Assembly: GCF_040546685.1 (NCBI RefSeq) | Contig: NZ_JBEPOH010000001.1 | Span: 2,914,001-2,978,000, forward strand | Reading direction: 5' to 3' | Source of the DNA: Variovorax sp. OAS795 | GTDB taxonomy: Bacteria > Pseudomonadota > Gammaproteobacteria > Burkholderiales > Burkholderiaceae_C | DNA length: 64,000 nt | Notes under the pieces: generated by a model | Database searches by the model: none | Seen by the model: only the letters and a program-made list of their open reading frames with translations | What the model was told of the DNA's origin: nothing | In this document: piece by piece, positions 23,938 through 34,545 of the stretch | How positions within the stretch are numbered: position 1 is the first letter of the stretch | How the letters are laid out: each line of letters begins with the position of its first letter | Made by a program: the position numbers and the translations under genes

Positions 23938-25851
23938 ATGAGCCGCTACGAAGACTTCTATCGCCAGTCCGTCGATGCGCCCGAGGCCTTCTGGGCCGAG
24001 CAGGCCCGGTTGATCGACTGGCAGGCGCCGCCCACCCAGGTGCTGGATGCCAGCCAGCCGCCATTCGCGCGCTGGTTCGTGGGCGGCACCACCAACCTGT
24101 GCCACAACGCGGTCGACCGGCACCTGGCCGATCGCGCCGACCAGCCGGCGCTGGTCTTCGTCTCGACGGAAACCGGCACCGAAAAGACCTACAGCTTCCG
24201 CGAGCTGCACGCCGAGGTGCAGCGCACCGCGGCCAGCCTCGCCGCGCTGGGTGTCGGCAAGGGTGACCGCGTACTCATCTACATGCCGATGATTCCCGAG
24301 GCCGCCTTCGCGATGCTGGCATGCGCCCGGATCGGCGCCATCCATTGCGTGGTGTTCGGCGGTTTTGCGAGCGGATCGCTGGCCACGCGCATCGAGGACG
24401 CGGAGCCCAAGGTGGTGGTGAGCGCCGATGCCGGGTCGCGCGGCGGCAAGGTGATTGCGTACAAGCCGCTGCTCGACGAGGCCATTCGCCTTTCGAAGCA
24501 CAAGCCATCGGCCGTGATGCTGACCGACCGCGGCCTGGCGCCCATGGACCTCGTGGCCGGGCGCGACCACCTGGCTGCCGACCTGGCCCTCCAGCACCAT
24601 GACGCCGTCGTGCCTTGCACCTGGCTGGCGGCCACGGACATCAGCTACACCATCTACACCAGCGGCACCACCGGCAAGCCCAAGGGCGTTCAGCGCGACG
24701 TGGGCGGCTATGCGGTGGCGCTGGCCGCCAGCATGAAGCACATCTTCGATGGCCGCGCCGGCGAAACCTACTTCTCGACCAGCGACATCGGCTGGGTGGT
24801 GGGCCACAGCTACATCGTCTATGGCCCGCTGATCGCCGGCATGGCCACCCTCATGTACGAAGGCCTTCCCACGCAAGGGATCGACAAGCAGCCCGACGGC
24901 GGCATCTGGTGGCGCCTGGTCGAGAAGTACAAGGTGACGGTGATGTTCAGCGCGCCCACGGCCGTGCGCGTGCTCAAGAAGCAGGATCCGGCGCTGCTCA
25001 GCAAGTACGACCTGTCGAGCCTGCGCGCGCTGTTCCTCGCGGGCGAACCGCTCGACGAGCCCACCGCGCGCTGGATCAGCAATGGGCTCGGCGTGCCCAT
25101 CATCGACAACTACTGGCAGACCGAGTCGGGTTGGCCGATGATCACCATTGCCAACGGCATCGAGGCCAAGCCAAGCAAGTTCGGCAGCCCGGGCGTGCCG
25201 ATGTACGGCTATCGCATCAAGATCCTGCACGAGGCGACCGGCGAGGAATTGACCGGTCCGAACGAAAAAGGCGTGGTGGTCGTCGAGGGCCCGACGCCGC
25301 CCGGCTTCATGCAGACGGTGTGGAAGGACGACCAGCGCTTCGTCGACACCTACTGGAAGAGCGTGCCCGGCAAGATGGTCTATTCGACCTTCGACTGGGG
25401 CATTCGGGACGAGGACGGCTACTTCTACATTCTCGGGCGCACCGACGACGTGATCAACGTGGCGGGCCACCGCCTCGGCACGCGCGAGATCGAGGAAAGC
25501 ATCTCGGGCCACGCCAACGTGGCCGAGGTGGCGGTGGTCGGCGTGGCCGACGCGCTCAAGGGCCAGGTGGCGATGGCCTTCGTGGTGCCCAAGGATGGCC
25601 GGGCGCTGGCCGACGCCGATGCGGCGCTGAAACTCGAAGGCGAGATCATGAAGGTGGTGGCGGACCAGCTCGGCGCGCTGGCGCGCCCCGCACGCGTGCG
25701 CTTCGTGAGCGGCCTGCCCAAGACCCGCAGCGGCAAGCTGCTGCGGCGCGCCATCCAGGCCGTTTGCGAGCAGCGCGATCCCGGCGACCTGACCACCATG
25801 GACGACCCGGCCACCCTGCAGCAGATCAAGCAGCTGGTTTCTTCGGCCTGA
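23938..25851 (+). CDS. prpE: Propionyl-CoA synthetase (acyl-CoA synthetase)
   Basis: This 637-residue AMP-forming synthetase activates propionate (or acetate) to the CoA thioester. It shows the P-loop-like 'YTIYTSGTTGKPKG', the adenylate motif 'YWQTESGWPM' and the hinge 'GYFYILGRTDDVINVAGHRLG'. The C-terminal 'PKTRSGKLLRR' contains the catalytic, acetylatable Lys. The N-terminal 'SRYEDFYRQSVDAPEAFW' and segments such as 'DIGWVVGHSYIVYGPL' match PrpE better than Acs. AGGAG sits about 11 nt before the ATG. No methylcitrate genes (prpB, prpC, acnD) are in the window. Acetyl-CoA synthetase is the alternative. Confidence 0.88.
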   Translation: MSRYEDFYRQSVDAPEAFWAEQARLIDWQAPPTQVLDASQPPFARWFVGGTTNLCHNAVDRHLADRADQPALVFVSTETGTEKTYSFRELHAEVQRTAASLAALGVGKGDRVLIYMPMIPEAAFAMLACARIGAIHCVVFGGFASGSLATRIEDAEPKVVVSADAGSRGGKVIAYKPLLDEAIRLSKHKPSAVMLTDRGLAPMDLVAGRDHLAADLALQHHDAVVPCTWLAATDISYTIYTSGTTGKPKGVQRDVGGYAVALAASMKHIFDGRAGETYFSTSDIGWVVGHSYIVYGPLIAGMATLMYEGLPTQGIDKQPDGGIWWRLVEKYKVTVMFSAPTAVRVLKKQDPALLSKYDLSSLRALFLAGEPLDEPTARWISNGLGVPIIDNYWQTESGWPMITIANGIEAKPSKFGSPGVPMYGYRIKILHEATGEELTGPNEKGVVVVEGPTPPGFMQTVWKDDQRFVDTYWKSVPGKMVYSTFDWGIRDEDGYFYILGRTDDVINVAGHRLGTREIEESISGHANVAEVAVVGVADALKGQVAMAFVVPKDGRALADADAALKLEGEIMKVVADQLGALARPARVRFVSGLPKTRSGKLLRRAIQAVCEQRDPGDLTTMDDPATLQQIKQLVSSA

Positions 25852-25862
25852 ATGAGCAAAAG

Positions 25863-25881
25863 CGCGCCTTGCGAAGGCGCG
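25863..25881. terminator. Hairpin after prpE
   Basis: CGCGCCTT-GCG-AAGGCGCG is a perfect 8-bp stem 11 nt past the prpE stop. It lacks a downstream T tract on the plus strand, so termination would be weak. Confidence 0.4.
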
Positions 25882-25903
25882 AACGGTCGCCATATGTTCG
25901 ACG

Positions 25904-25912
25904 TGGCACAAT
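25904..25912 (+). promoter_or_regulatory. Candidate extended -10 promoter for sucA
   Basis: TGG plus CACAAT forms an extended -10 about 120 nt before sucA. No strong -35 is present. A small hairpin (GCTTCC/GGAAGC, 26000-26016) lies in the leader just before the sucA start. Confidence 0.3.
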
Positions 25913-26031
25913 GCCGGGGTACTCAGGCCCTTCCCCAGCCACAGTCGCATCCGCCAACCGGTTCAGCCGTGTCGCGGAAGGTTTCTTAAACCAGCTAGTG
26001 CTTCCTTCAGGGAAGCGAAGGTCAGCGGAAT

Positions 26032-28908
26032 ATGAGCGATTCTTCTACGCCCTCGGCGTACACCGCCTATCAGGGCAACACCTACCTCTTCGGCGGCAAT
26101 GCGCCCTATGTCGAGGAGATGTACGAAAACTACCTTGCCAACCCCGGCAGCGTGCCCGACAACTGGCGCTCGTACTTCGACGCGCTGCAGAACGTGCCCG
26201 CAGTCGATGGCTCCAACGCCCGCGATGTGCCGCACCAGCCGGTCATCAATGCCTTTGCCGAGCGCGCCAAGCAGGGCACGACCAAGGTCGTGCAGGCCAG
26301 CGGCGCCGATTCCGAACTCGGTCGCAAGCGCACCGCCGTCCAGCAGCTGATTGCCGCCTACCGCAACGTCGGTGCACGCTGGGCCGATCTCGACCCCCTC
26401 AAGCGCGCCGAGCGCCCGGCCATTCCTGAACTCGAGCCCTCGTTCTACGGCTTCACCGATGCCGACCTCGAGACGGTGTTCAACACCAGCAACACCTTCT
26501 TCGGCAAGGAGTCCATGTCGCTGCGCGACCTGCTCAATGCCCTGCGCGAAACGTACTGCGGCACCATGGGCGCCGAGTACATGTACACCACCGACCAGAA
26601 CCACAAGCGCTGGTGGCAGCAGAAGCTCGAAAGCGCGCGCACCAATCCGCAGCTGACCGCCGAGCAGAAGAAGCATGTGCTCAACCGCCTGACCGCGGCC
26701 GAAGGCCTCGAGCGGTTCCTGCACACCAAGTACGTCGGCCAGAAGCGCTTCTCGCTCGAAGGCGGCGAAAGCTTCATCGTCTCGATGGACGAGCTGATCA
26801 ACCAGGCCGGCGCCCGTGGCGTGCAGGAAATCGTGATCGGCATGGCCCACCGCGGCCGCCTCAACGTGCTGGTCAACTCGCTGGGCAAGCTGCCGGCCGA
26901 CCTGTTCGCGGAGTTCGACCACACCGCCCCCGAAGAGCTGCCCAGCGGCGACGTCAAGTACCACCAGGGCTTCAGCTCCGACGTGACCACCCCCGGCGGT
27001 CCGGTGCACCTGAGCCTGGCGTTCAACCCCTCGCACCTGGAAATCGTGAATCCCGTGGTCGAAGGCTCGGTGCGCTCGCGCATGGACCGCCGCGCCGACC
27101 CCCAGGGCAAGCAGGTGCTGCCCGTGCTCGTGCACGGCGACGCGGCCTTCGCGGGCCAGGGCGTCGTGATGGAGACGCTGGCGCTGGCTGAAACGCGCGG
27201 CTACTTCACCGGCGGCACGGTTCACATCGTCATCAACAACCAGATCGGCTTCACCACCAGCGACCCGCGCGACAGCCGCTCGACGCTGTATTGCTCGGAC
27301 ATCGTCAAGATGATCGAGGCGCCGGTGCTGCACGTGAACGGCGACGATCCGGAAGCCGTGGTGCTGGCGACCCAGCTCGCGCTGGAGTTCCGCATGGAGT
27401 TCCAGAAAGACGTGGTCGTGGACATCGTCTGCTTCCGCAAGCTCGGCCACAACGAGCAGGACACCCCGTCGCTGACCCAGCCGCTCATGTACAAGAAGAT
27501 CGCCCAGCACCCCGGCACGCGCAAGCTGTATGCCGAGAAGCTGGCCGCTCAGGGCCTGGGCGACACGCTCGGCGACGACATGGTCAAGGCGCAGCGCGCG
27601 GCCTTCGACGAAGGCAAGAACACCATCGACCCGGTGCTGACCAACTTCAAGAGCAAGTACGCCGTCGACTGGAACCCGTACCTGAACAAGAAGTGGACCG
27701 ATGCCGGCGACACGGCCATCCCCACCAGCGAATGGAAGCGCCTGGCCGAGAAGATCACCACGGTGCCGTCCGGCTTCACGGTGCATCCGCTCGTGAAGAA
27801 GGTGCTGGATGATCGCGCCGCCATGGGCCGCGGCGATGTGAACGTCGACTGGGGCATGGGCGAGCACATGGCGTTCGCATCGCTGGTCGCCAGCGGCTAC
27901 CCGGTCCGCCTGTCCGGCGAGGACTCCGGCCGCGGCACGTTCACGCACCGCCATGCCGTGCTGCACGACCAGAACCGCGAGAAGTTCGACGTAGGCACCT
28001 ACACGCCGCTGCAGAACGTGGCCGAGAACCAGGCCCCGTTCGTCGTCATCGACTCCATCCTGTCGGAAGAAGCCGTGCTCGCGTTCGAATACGGCTACGC
28101 CTCGAACGACCCGAACACGCTCGTCATCTGGGAAGCCCAGTTCGGCGACTTCGTGAACGGCGCCCAGGTGGTGATCGACCAGTTCATCGCCTCGGGCGAA
28201 GTGAAGTGGGGCCGCGTCAATGGCCTGACCATGATGCTGCCGCACGGCTACGAAGGGCAGGGCCCGGAGCACAGCTCGGCACGCCTGGAGCGCTTCATGC
28301 AGCTGAGCGCTGACACCAACATGCAGGTGGTGCAGCCGACCACGGCCAGCCAGATCTTCCATGTGCTGCGCCGCCAGATGGTGCGCAACCTGCGCAAGCC
28401 GCTGATCATCATGACGCCGAAGTCGCTGCTGCGTAACAAGGACGCGACCTCGCCGCTGTCCGAGTTCACCAAGGGCAATTTCCAGACCGTCATCCCGGAC
28501 AGCAAGGGACTGAAGGCCGAGAAGGTCAAGCGCCTGGTCGCATGTTCGGGCAAGGTCTACTACGACCTGGCCAAGAAGCGCGAGGAACGCGGTGACGACG
28601 ACGTGGCCATCATCCGCGTCGAGCAGCTCTATCCGTTCCCGCACAAGGCGTTCGCCAACGAGGTCAAGAAGTACCCCAATCTCGCCGACGTGGTCTGGTG
28701 CCAGGACGAGCCGCAGAACCAGGGTGCCTGGTTCTTCGTGCAGCACTACATCCACGAGAACATGCAGGACGGCCAGAAGCTCGGCTACTCCGGCCGTGCC
28801 GCTTCGGCATCGCCCGCGGTGGGCTACTCGCACCTGCACCAGGAACAGCAGAAGGCGCTCGTCGATGGCGCATTTGGCAAGCTCAAGGGCTTCGTGCTGA
28901 CCAAGTAA
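26032..28908 (+). CDS. sucA: 2-oxoglutarate dehydrogenase E1
   Basis: This ThDP enzyme decarboxylates 2-oxoglutarate and succinylates the lipoyl group of SucB in the TCA cycle. It has 958 residues (family about 930-960). The N-terminal '[17 protein letters not shown]' helix binds the complex. Catalytic regions include '[11 protein letters not shown]', 'HYHQGFSSD'-equivalent '[10 protein letters not shown]', '[17 protein letters not shown]', the ThDP-binding '[12 protein letters not shown]' and 'NNQIGFTT', and '[14 protein letters not shown]'. The transketolase-like C-terminal half has '[16 protein letters not shown]'. It heads the sucA-sucB-lpdA operon. Confidence 0.98.
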   Translation: MSDSSTPSAYTAYQGNTYLFGGNAPYVEEMYENYLANPGSVPDNWRSYFDALQNVPAVDGSNARDVPHQPVINAFAERAKQGTTKVVQASGADSELGRKRTAVQQLIAAYRNVGARWADLDPLKRAERPAIPELEPSFYGFTDADLETVFNTSNTFFGKESMSLRDLLNALRETYCGTMGAEYMYTTDQNHKRWWQQKLESARTNPQLTAEQKKHVLNRLTAAEGLERFLHTKYVGQKRFSLEGGESFIVSMDELINQAGARGVQEIVIGMAHRGRLNVLVNSLGKLPADLFAEFDHTAPEELPSGDVKYHQGFSSDVTTPGGPVHLSLAFNPSHLEIVNPVVEGSVRSRMDRRADPQGKQVLPVLVHGDAAFAGQGVVMETLALAETRGYFTGGTVHIVINNQIGFTTSDPRDSRSTLYCSDIVKMIEAPVLHVNGDDPEAVVLATQLALEFRMEFQKDVVVDIVCFRKLGHNEQDTPSLTQPLMYKKIAQHPGTRKLYAEKLAAQGLGDTLGDDMVKAQRAAFDEGKNTIDPVLTNFKSKYAVDWNPYLNKKWTDAGDTAIPTSEWKRLAEKITTVPSGFTVHPLVKKVLDDRAAMGRGDVNVDWGMGEHMAFASLVASGYPVRLSGEDSGRGTFTHRHAVLHDQNREKFDVGTYTPLQNVAENQAPFVVIDSILSEEAVLAFEYGYASNDPNTLVIWEAQFGDFVNGAQVVIDQFIASGEVKWGRVNGLTMMLPHGYEGQGPEHSSARLERFMQLSADTNMQVVQPTTASQIFHVLRRQMVRNLRKPLIIMTPKSLLRNKDATSPLSEFTKGNFQTVIPDSKGLKAEKVKRLVACSGKVYYDLAKKREERGDDDVAIIRVEQLYPFPHKAFANEVKKYPNLADVVWCQDEPQNQGAWFFVQHYIHENMQDGQKLGYSGRAASASPAVGYSHLHQEQQKALVDGAFGKLKGFVLTK

Positions 28909-28960
28909 AACAATCTCTTTTCACACGAACAGCCTGAAGAAAAAACGGAGCTCACTCCAA

Positions 28961-30217
28961 ATGTCTATCGTAGAAGTCAAAGTCCCCCAGCTTTCCGAAT
29001 CCGTGGCCGAAGCCACCATGCTCACCTGGAAGAAGAAGGCCGGCGAAGCCGTCGCCATCGATGAAATCCTGATCGAGATCGAGACCGACAAGGTCGTGCT
29101 GGAAGTGCCCGCGCCCTCGGCCGGCGTGCTGGCCGAAATCGTGCAGCCCGACGGCGCCACCGTGGTGGCCGATCAGCTGATCGCCAGGATCGACACCGAA
29201 GGCAAGGCCAGCGCCGCGGCGCCCGCCGCTGCGGCAGCCCCGGCACCGGCCGCGGCGGCACCTGCGCCCGCAGCCGCCGCCACCGGCGGATCGAAGTCCG
29301 ACGTTGCCATGCCCGCCGCCGCCAAGCTGCTGGCCGACAACAACCTCAAGACCAGCGACGTCGCAGGCACCGGCAAGGACGGCCGCGTGACCAAGGGCGA
29401 CGTGCTCGGTGCCGTGGCTTCGGGCGCCAAGCCCGCGGCCGCCGCCATTCCCGCGCCGGCCGCCAAGCCGTCGCTGCCGCAAGTCGCCGCGCCGACCGGT
29501 TCGTCCGACCTGGGCGAGCGTCCGGAACAGCGCGTGCCGATGAGCCGCCTGCGCGCTCGCATTGCCGAGCGCCTGCTGCAATCGCAATCGACCAACGCAA
29601 TCCTGACCACGTTCAACGAAGTGAACATGGCGCCGGTCATGGAGCTGCGCAAGCGCTTCCAGGACAGCTTCACCAAGGAACACGGCGTGAAGCTCGGCTT
29701 CATGAGCTTCTTCGTGAAGGCCGCGGTGCATGCGCTCAAGAAGTACCCGGTGATCAATGCCTCGGTCGACGGCAACGACATCCTGTACCACGGCTACTTC
29801 GACATCGGCATTGCCGTCGGTTCGCCGCGCGGCCTGGTGGTGCCCATCCTGCGCAACGCCGACCAGATGAGCTTCGCGGACATCGAGAAGAAGATCGCCG
29901 AATATGGCAAGAAGGCCCAGGACGGCAAGCTCGGCATCGAGGAGATGACCGGCGGCACGTTCTCCATCTCGAACGGCGGCACCTTCGGCTCGATGCTCTC
30001 GACCCCGATCATCAACCCGCCCCAGTCCGCGATCCTCGGCGTGCACGCCACCAAGGACCGCGCCGTGGTCGAGAACGGACAGATCGTCGTCCGCCCGATG
30101 AACTACCTCGCCATGAGCTACGACCACCGCATCATCGACGGCCGCGAAGCCGTGCTGGGCCTGGTCGCCATGAAGGAAGCGCTGGAAGATCCGTCGCGCC
30201 TCTTGTTCGACATCTGA
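28961..30217 (+). CDS. sucB: 2-oxoglutarate dehydrogenase E2, dihydrolipoamide succinyltransferase
   Basis: SucB forms the core of the 2-oxoglutarate dehydrogenase complex. The 418-residue chain has one lipoyl domain (2-78, Lys44 in '[11 protein letters not shown]') and an Ala/Pro linker (about 85-108). A subunit-binding domain ('[17 protein letters not shown]', about 115-150) is followed by a second linker and the catalytic domain (about 185-418), which has '[16 protein letters not shown]' and the active-site '[12 protein letters not shown]'. It starts 52 nt after sucA. The linkers have no repeat-derived insertion, unlike AceF. Confidence 0.97.
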   Translation: MSIVEVKVPQLSESVAEATMLTWKKKAGEAVAIDEILIEIETDKVVLEVPAPSAGVLAEIVQPDGATVVADQLIARIDTEGKASAAAPAAAAAPAPAAAAPAPAAAATGGSKSDVAMPAAAKLLADNNLKTSDVAGTGKDGRVTKGDVLGAVASGAKPAAAAIPAPAAKPSLPQVAAPTGSSDLGERPEQRVPMSRLRARIAERLLQSQSTNAILTTFNEVNMAPVMELRKRFQDSFTKEHGVKLGFMSFFVKAAVHALKKYPVINASVDGNDILYHGYFDIGIAVGSPRGLVVPILRNADQMSFADIEKKIAEYGKKAQDGKLGIEEMTGGTFSISNGGTFGSMLSTPIINPPQSAILGVHATKDRAVVENGQIVVRPMNYLAMSYDHRIIDGREAVLGLVAMKEALEDPSRLLFDI

Positions 30218-30230
30218 GGAGAAAGACCAG

Positions 30231-31661
30231 ATGGCAAACAAGCAATTCGACGTCGTCGTGATCGGCGGCGGCCCCGGCGGCTATGTGGCCGCGATCCGCG
30301 CCGCGCAGCTCGGCTTCAATGTCGCCTGCATCGACGAGTGGAAGAACGGCAAGGGCGGCCCCGCCCCGGGCGGCACCTGCACCAACGTCGGCTGCATTCC
30401 GTCCAAGGCGCTGCTGCAATCGTCGGAACACTTCGAGCAGGCCGGCCACCACTTTGCGGACCACGGCATCAAGGTGGAGGGCCTCGGCCTGGACATCGAC
30501 AAGATGCTGGCCCGCAAGGACCAGGTTGTGAGGCAGAACAACGACGGCATCCTGTACCTGTTCAAGAAGAACAAGATCACCTTCTTCCATGGCCGCGGTT
30601 CGTTCGTGAAGACCGACGCAACCGGCTATGAGATCAAGGTGGCCGGTGCGGCCGAAGAGTCGATCAGCGCGAAGCACGTCATCCTGGCCACGGGCTCCAA
30701 CGCCCGCGCATTGCCCGGCACGCCGTTCGACGAGGAGAACATCCTCTCGAACGACGGCGCGCTGCGCATCGGCGCAGTGCCCAAGAAGCTCGGCCTGATC
30801 GGCTCGGGCGTCATCGGCCTCGAAATGGGCTCGGTGTGGCGCCGCCTCGGCGCCGAAGTCACGGTGCTCGAGGCACTGCCGACTTTCCTCGGCGCGGTGG
30901 ACGAGCAGATCGCCAAGGAAGCCAAGAAGGCCTTCGACAAGCAGAAGCTCAAGATCGAACTCGGCGTCAAGGTCGGCGAGATCAAGTCGTCCAAGAAGGG
31001 CGTGAGCGTCGCGTGGACCAATGCCAAGGGCGAAGCCCAGACGCTCGAGGTCGACAAGCTGATCGTCTCGATCGGCCGCGTGCCCAACACCATCGGCCTG
31101 AACGCCGAGGCCGTGGGCCTCAAGCTCGACGAGCGCGGGGCCATTGCGGTGGATGACGACTGCAAGACCAGCCTGCCGAACGTCTGGGCCATCGGCGACG
31201 TGGTGCGCGGCCCGATGCTTGCGCACAAGGCCGAGGAAGAGGGCGTTGCGGTGGCGGAGCGCATTGCGGGCCAGCACGGCCACGTGAACTTCAACACCGT
31301 GCCATGGGTGATCTACACCAGCCCGGAGATCGCGTGGGTCGGCCAGACCGAGCAGCAGCTCAAGGCCGCGGGCCGCGCGTACAAGGCCGGCACCTTCCCG
31401 TTCCTTGCGAACGGCCGCGCACGCGCGCTGGGCGACACCACCGGCATGGTCAAGTTCCTGGCCGACGCGGCCACGGACGAGATCCTGGGCGTGCACATCG
31501 TGGGTCCGCAGGCCAGCGAGCTGATCTCCGAAGCCGTGGTGGCGATGGAGTTCAAGGCCAGTGCCGAAGACATCGCGCGCATCTGCCATGCGCACCCGTC
31601 GCTGTCGGAAGCCACCAAGGAAGCGGCGCTCGCCGTGGACAAGCGCACGCTGAACTTCTGA
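30231..31661 (+). CDS. lpdA: Dihydrolipoamide dehydrogenase (E3) of 2-oxoglutarate dehydrogenase
   Basis: This is the second E3 in the window, 476 residues and without a lipoyl domain. It has the FAD motif '[18 protein letters not shown]', the redox disulfide in '[17 protein letters not shown]', the NAD motif '[11 protein letters not shown]' and the C-terminal '[16 protein letters not shown]' with the catalytic His-Glu. It follows sucB by 13 nt and precedes zapE by 4 nt, so it belongs to the 2-oxoglutarate operon and its E3 role there is clear. It is only distantly similar to the pyruvate-operon E3. Confidence 0.97.
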   Translation: MANKQFDVVVIGGGPGGYVAAIRAAQLGFNVACIDEWKNGKGGPAPGGTCTNVGCIPSKALLQSSEHFEQAGHHFADHGIKVEGLGLDIDKMLARKDQVVRQNNDGILYLFKKNKITFFHGRGSFVKTDATGYEIKVAGAAEESISAKHVILATGSNARALPGTPFDEENILSNDGALRIGAVPKKLGLIGSGVIGLEMGSVWRRLGAEVTVLEALPTFLGAVDEQIAKEAKKAFDKQKLKIELGVKVGEIKSSKKGVSVAWTNAKGEAQTLEVDKLIVSIGRVPNTIGLNAEAVGLKLDERGAIAVDDDCKTSLPNVWAIGDVVRGPMLAHKAEEEGVAVAERIAGQHGHVNFNTVPWVIYTSPEIAWVGQTEQQLKAAGRAYKAGTFPFLANGRARALGDTTGMVKFLADAATDEILGVHIVGPQASELISEAVVAMEFKASAEDIARICHAHPSLSEATKEAALAVDKRTLNF

Positions 31662-31665
31662 TCCT

Positions 31666-32766
31666 TTGACCAGCGTTAAAGAGGCCTATGAGGCGGAACT
31701 CGCGGTGCGCGGGTTCCAGAGCGATCCCGCGCAGCTGCGTGCCGTGGAGGCGCTGGATCGCTGCGCGCGGGAGTGGGGCGAGTACAAGGCCCAGCGCTCC
31801 AACGCCCTGAAGAAGTTCATCAACCGGCCCGAGCTGCCGCGCGGCGTCTACATGCATGGCGGCGTCGGGCGCGGCAAGAGCTTCCTGATGGACCTGTTCT
31901 TCAACGCAGTGCCGCTCAGGCGCAAGACGCGGCTGCACTTTCACGAGTTCATGCGCGAGGTGCACCGCGAGCTGCGCGAACTGCAGGGCACGGTCAATCC
32001 GCTCGACGAACTGGGCCTGCGCATCTCCAAGCGCTACAAGCTGATCTGCTTCGACGAATTCCACGTGGCGGACATCACCGACGCGATGATTCTGCATCGC
32101 CTGCTGGTGGCGCTGTTCGAGAACGGCGTGGGCTTTGTCACCACCTCCAATTTCAAGCCCGACGACCTGTATCCCGGCGGGCTGCACCGCGACCGCATCC
32201 TGCCGGCGATCGCACTGCTGAACGAGAAGCTCGAAGTGCTCAGCGTCGATAACGGCACCGACTACCGGCGCCGCACGCTCGAGCAACTGCGCATGTATCT
32301 CACGCCCAACGATGCGGCGGCGGAAAAGGAAATGCGCAAGGCCTTCGACAAGCTGGCCGAAACCGCCGACGAGAACCCGGTGCTGCACATCGAGGCGCGC
32401 GAGATCCGCGCGCGGCGCAAGGCCGGCGGCGTGGTCTGGTTCGACTTCAAGACGCTCTGCGGCGGGCCGCGTTCGCAGAACGACTACCTGGAAATTGCGA
32501 GCCAGTTCCACACGGTGCTGCTGTCCGACGTGCCGCACATGCCGGTGCGCATGGCCTCCGAGGCGCGCCGGTTCACCTGGCTGGTCGACGTGTTGTACGA
32601 CCGGCGCGTGAAGCTCATCATGTCGGCTGAGGTGCCGCCGGAGGCGTTGTACACCGAGGGGCCGCTTGCGCATGAGTTCCCGCGCACCGTTTCCCGGCTC
32701 ACCGAAATGCAATCGAGCGAGTTTCTTTCGCTCGAACGCCGGATCGTCGACACTCGACTGACATGA
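31666..32766 (+). CDS. zapE: Cell division ATPase ZapE (AFG1-like)
   Basis: ZapE is an AFG1/LACE1-type ATPase that acts at the FtsZ ring under stress in E. coli. The 366-residue protein has Walker A 'GGVGRGKS' at residues 65-72, Walker B 'ICFDEFHVADI' and sensor-like 'FVTTSNFKPDDLY'. The start is a TTG at 31666, 4 nt after the lpdA stop. The next in-frame ATG lies at codon 63 and would delete the N-terminal region. Position at the end of the sucAB-lpd operon recurs in related bacteria. It overlaps the next gene by 4 nt (ATGA). Confidence 0.92.
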   Translation: MTSVKEAYEAELAVRGFQSDPAQLRAVEALDRCAREWGEYKAQRSNALKKFINRPELPRGVYMHGGVGRGKSFLMDLFFNAVPLRRKTRLHFHEFMREVHRELRELQGTVNPLDELGLRISKRYKLICFDEFHVADITDAMILHRLLVALFENGVGFVTTSNFKPDDLYPGGLHRDRILPAIALLNEKLEVLSVDNGTDYRRRTLEQLRMYLTPNDAAAEKEMRKAFDKLAETADENPVLHIEAREIRARRKAGGVVWFDFKTLCGGPRSQNDYLEIASQFHTVLLSDVPHMPVRMASEARRFTWLVDVLYDRRVKLIMSAEVPPEALYTEGPLAHEFPRTVSRLTEMQSSEFLSLERRIVDTRLT

Positions 32767-33434
32767 AAAAATTCGTTCTTGCCGTGCTGATGACCTTGGG
32801 CAGCCTGCCGCTGTGGGCGCAGTCCACCGCGGCCGCGGGCATTGCCGACTTCGACGCCGAACGCAGCAGGCTGTCGGCCGAGCGCGCGGCCATCGATGCG
32901 CGCTTCGAGAAGGAGCGCGCGGCCTGCTACCAGAAATTCGCGGTGGAAGATTGCCTGCGTGAAAGCCGCAAGCGCCGCCGCGCCGAGACGGACCACATCA
33001 AGCGGCAGGAAACGGCGATCAACGACATCGAGCGGCAGCGGCGCGGTGCGGCCGAGCTCGAGAAGCTCGACCAGAAGGCCGCCACCAAGCGCCCGCAGGA
33101 TACGCCCGAGAAGCAGGACGAATCCCGCCAGGCTCAAAAGGACCGCGAGCAGCGCGCGGCCGACCATGCGGCCAGCCGCGCCGCCACAGCGGCCGAAGCG
33201 GACGAGCGCCGTCGCCAGTTGGCGGAAAAGGAAAAGGCGCACACAGAGAACCAGGCCAAGGCAGCCCAGAAGCGCGGCGAGGCGCCCGCGGCGGTCGAGC
33301 GGTTCCAGAGCAAGCAGCAAAAGGCGGAGGAGCATCGCGCCAGCCGGGCGCGGCAGAATGCCGACCGCACCAAGCCGCGCGGCGCGCCTTTGCCGCCGCC
33401 GCCCGCATCGCCTGCTTCGGCGCCTTCCCGCTGA
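32763..33434 (+). CDS. Exported coiled-coil, Ala/Glu/Arg-rich protein of unknown function
   Basis: This 223-residue protein has a clear signal peptide (1-20, cleavage after LWAQ). The N-terminal mature part has two cysteines, Cys55 and Cys64, in a 'AACYQKFAVEDC' segment that could form a disulfide. A long charged coiled coil (about 65-190) follows, and the tail is Pro-rich ('LPPPPASPAS'). No enzymatic motif is seen. Its start overlaps the zapE stop (ATGA), implying coupled translation. I do not recognise a characterised family. A periplasmic structural role is a guess. Confidence 0.78.
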   Translation: MKKFVLAVLMTLGSLPLWAQSTAAAGIADFDAERSRLSAERAAIDARFEKERAACYQKFAVEDCLRESRKRRRAETDHIKRQETAINDIERQRRGAAELEKLDQKAATKRPQDTPEKQDESRQAQKDREQRAADHAASRAATAAEADERRRQLAEKEKAHTENQAKAAQKRGEAPAAVERFQSKQQKAEEHRASRARQNADRTKPRGAPLPPPPASPASAPSR

Positions 33435-33464
33435 AGCTTGCCACCCGCCCGCAGAGGGCGTGGT

Positions 33465-34235
33465 TCAGGCTTCTGCCGGCAGCGCCTCGAGCTTCAACAC
33501 GGCAATGGAGATGTTGTCGCCCGTGCCGCGGGCGCGGCGGCGCGCTTCACCCACCAGGATTTCGACCGCCTCGCGCGGCGGTTCTGCATACAGAACACTC
33601 GCCAGCTCGTCGGGGCTGAAGTAGTGCCAGAGCCCGTCGCTGCAGGCCATCAGCAGGTCGCCGGGCTGCATTGCGGGAATGTAGTGCGGCTCGATGGGCG
33701 GCGGCATCGTGGTCATGCCGAGGCAGCCGAGCAGGATGTTGCCCTTGGGATGGACGTTCGCCTCGGCTTCGCTGATTTCGCCGCGGTCGATCAGCACCTG
33801 CACGTAGGAGTGGTCGCGCGTGCGCGTGACGAGTTGCCCGTCCTGGAAGTGATAGATGCGTGAATCGCCGGCGTGAATCCAGGCGCAGTCGCCCTTGGGG
33901 TTCATGAGGAAGGCCGCCAGCGTGCTGTGCGGCTCCTGTTCGCTCGAGAGCGCCGTGAGCTTGATGACCGTGTGCGCATCTTCCAGCAGCTGGCGCAGCA
34001 CGGCGGTGGAACTGTCGCGTTCGGGGCTGTAGCGGCTGAACAGCTGGCGTGCCGTCATCAGCACCTGGTCGGAGGCCTTGCGGCCGCCGCTGCGCCCACC
34101 CATGCCGTCCGCGATGACACCGAGCATGCAGCCGGGCACGCGGGGATGGCTCATCATCAGGACCTGGTCCTGCTGATAGGGGCGGTCTCCCTTGTGGAGT
34201 CCGGTGGCGGCGACAAGCCGAAAGCCTTGGGTCAT
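33465..34235 (-). CDS. PP2C-type serine/threonine protein phosphatase
   Basis: This 256-residue metal-dependent phosphatase (PPM family, Stp1/PrpC-like) shows all acidic metal-binding motifs: 'GDRPYQQDQ', 'VIADGMGGRSGG', 'IHAGDSRIY', 'MACSDGLW' and 'GTGDNISI'. The ATG at 34235 gives the usual family N-terminus; the open frame upstream belongs to an antisense shadow. No partner Ser/Thr kinase gene is adjacent, and the gene stands alone between a convergent and a divergent neighbour. A 13-nt palindrome (GCGCCA-G-TGGCGC, 34246-34258) lies just upstream of its start. Confidence 0.92.
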   Translation of the reverse strand: MTQGFRLVAATGLHKGDRPYQQDQVLMMSHPRVPGCMLGVIADGMGGRSGGRKASDQVLMTARQLFSRYSPERDSSTAVLRQLLEDAHTVIKLTALSSEQEPHSTLAAFLMNPKGDCAWIHAGDSRIYHFQDGQLVTRTRDHSYVQVLIDRGEISEAEANVHPKGNILLGCLGMTTMPPPIEPHYIPAMQPGDLLMACSDGLWHYFSPDELASVLYAEPPREAVEILVGEARRRARGTGDNISIAVLKLEALPAEA

Positions 34236-34341
34236 GAGCGCAAATGCGCCAGTGGCGCGCTTTCTATCTTCTCGTGGGGTCTGAGCAGGACGTATTATCG
34301 AGTGAACACGAGGTGCGGAGGAATACGCCGCATCGCCTACG

Positions 34342-34545
34342 TTGGACTCCAATCTCCATTCCCTTTCCCGCCAATTGATCGAGCTGCGCATCGAGCACGC
34401 CGACCTCGACGCCACCATCGACCGCCTGGCCGAGGCTTCGCCGCAGGACGAACTGCTGCTGCGGCGCCTGAAAAAACGCCGCCTTGCGCTGCGCGACCAG
34501 GTCGCGCGGCTCGAGAACGTGCTCGATCCCAGAGAACCCGCGTGA
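34342..34545 (+). CDS. DUF465 (YdcH/SlyX-like) small coiled-coil protein
   Basis: This 67-residue protein consists of two helices with heptad leucines, 'LSRQLIELRIEHADLDATID' and 'ELLLRRLKKRRLALRDQV', the pattern of DUF465. Only a TTG at 34342 can serve as start in this frame, since the frame is closed upstream. A possible GGAGGA lies 20 nt away, farther than usual. A candidate -10 TATTAT is at 34293-34298. The stop overlaps the helicase GTG start (GTGA). The function of the family is unknown. Confidence 0.75.
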   Translation: MDSNLHSLSRQLIELRIEHADLDATIDRLAEASPQDELLLRRLKKRRLALRDQVARLENVLDPREPA

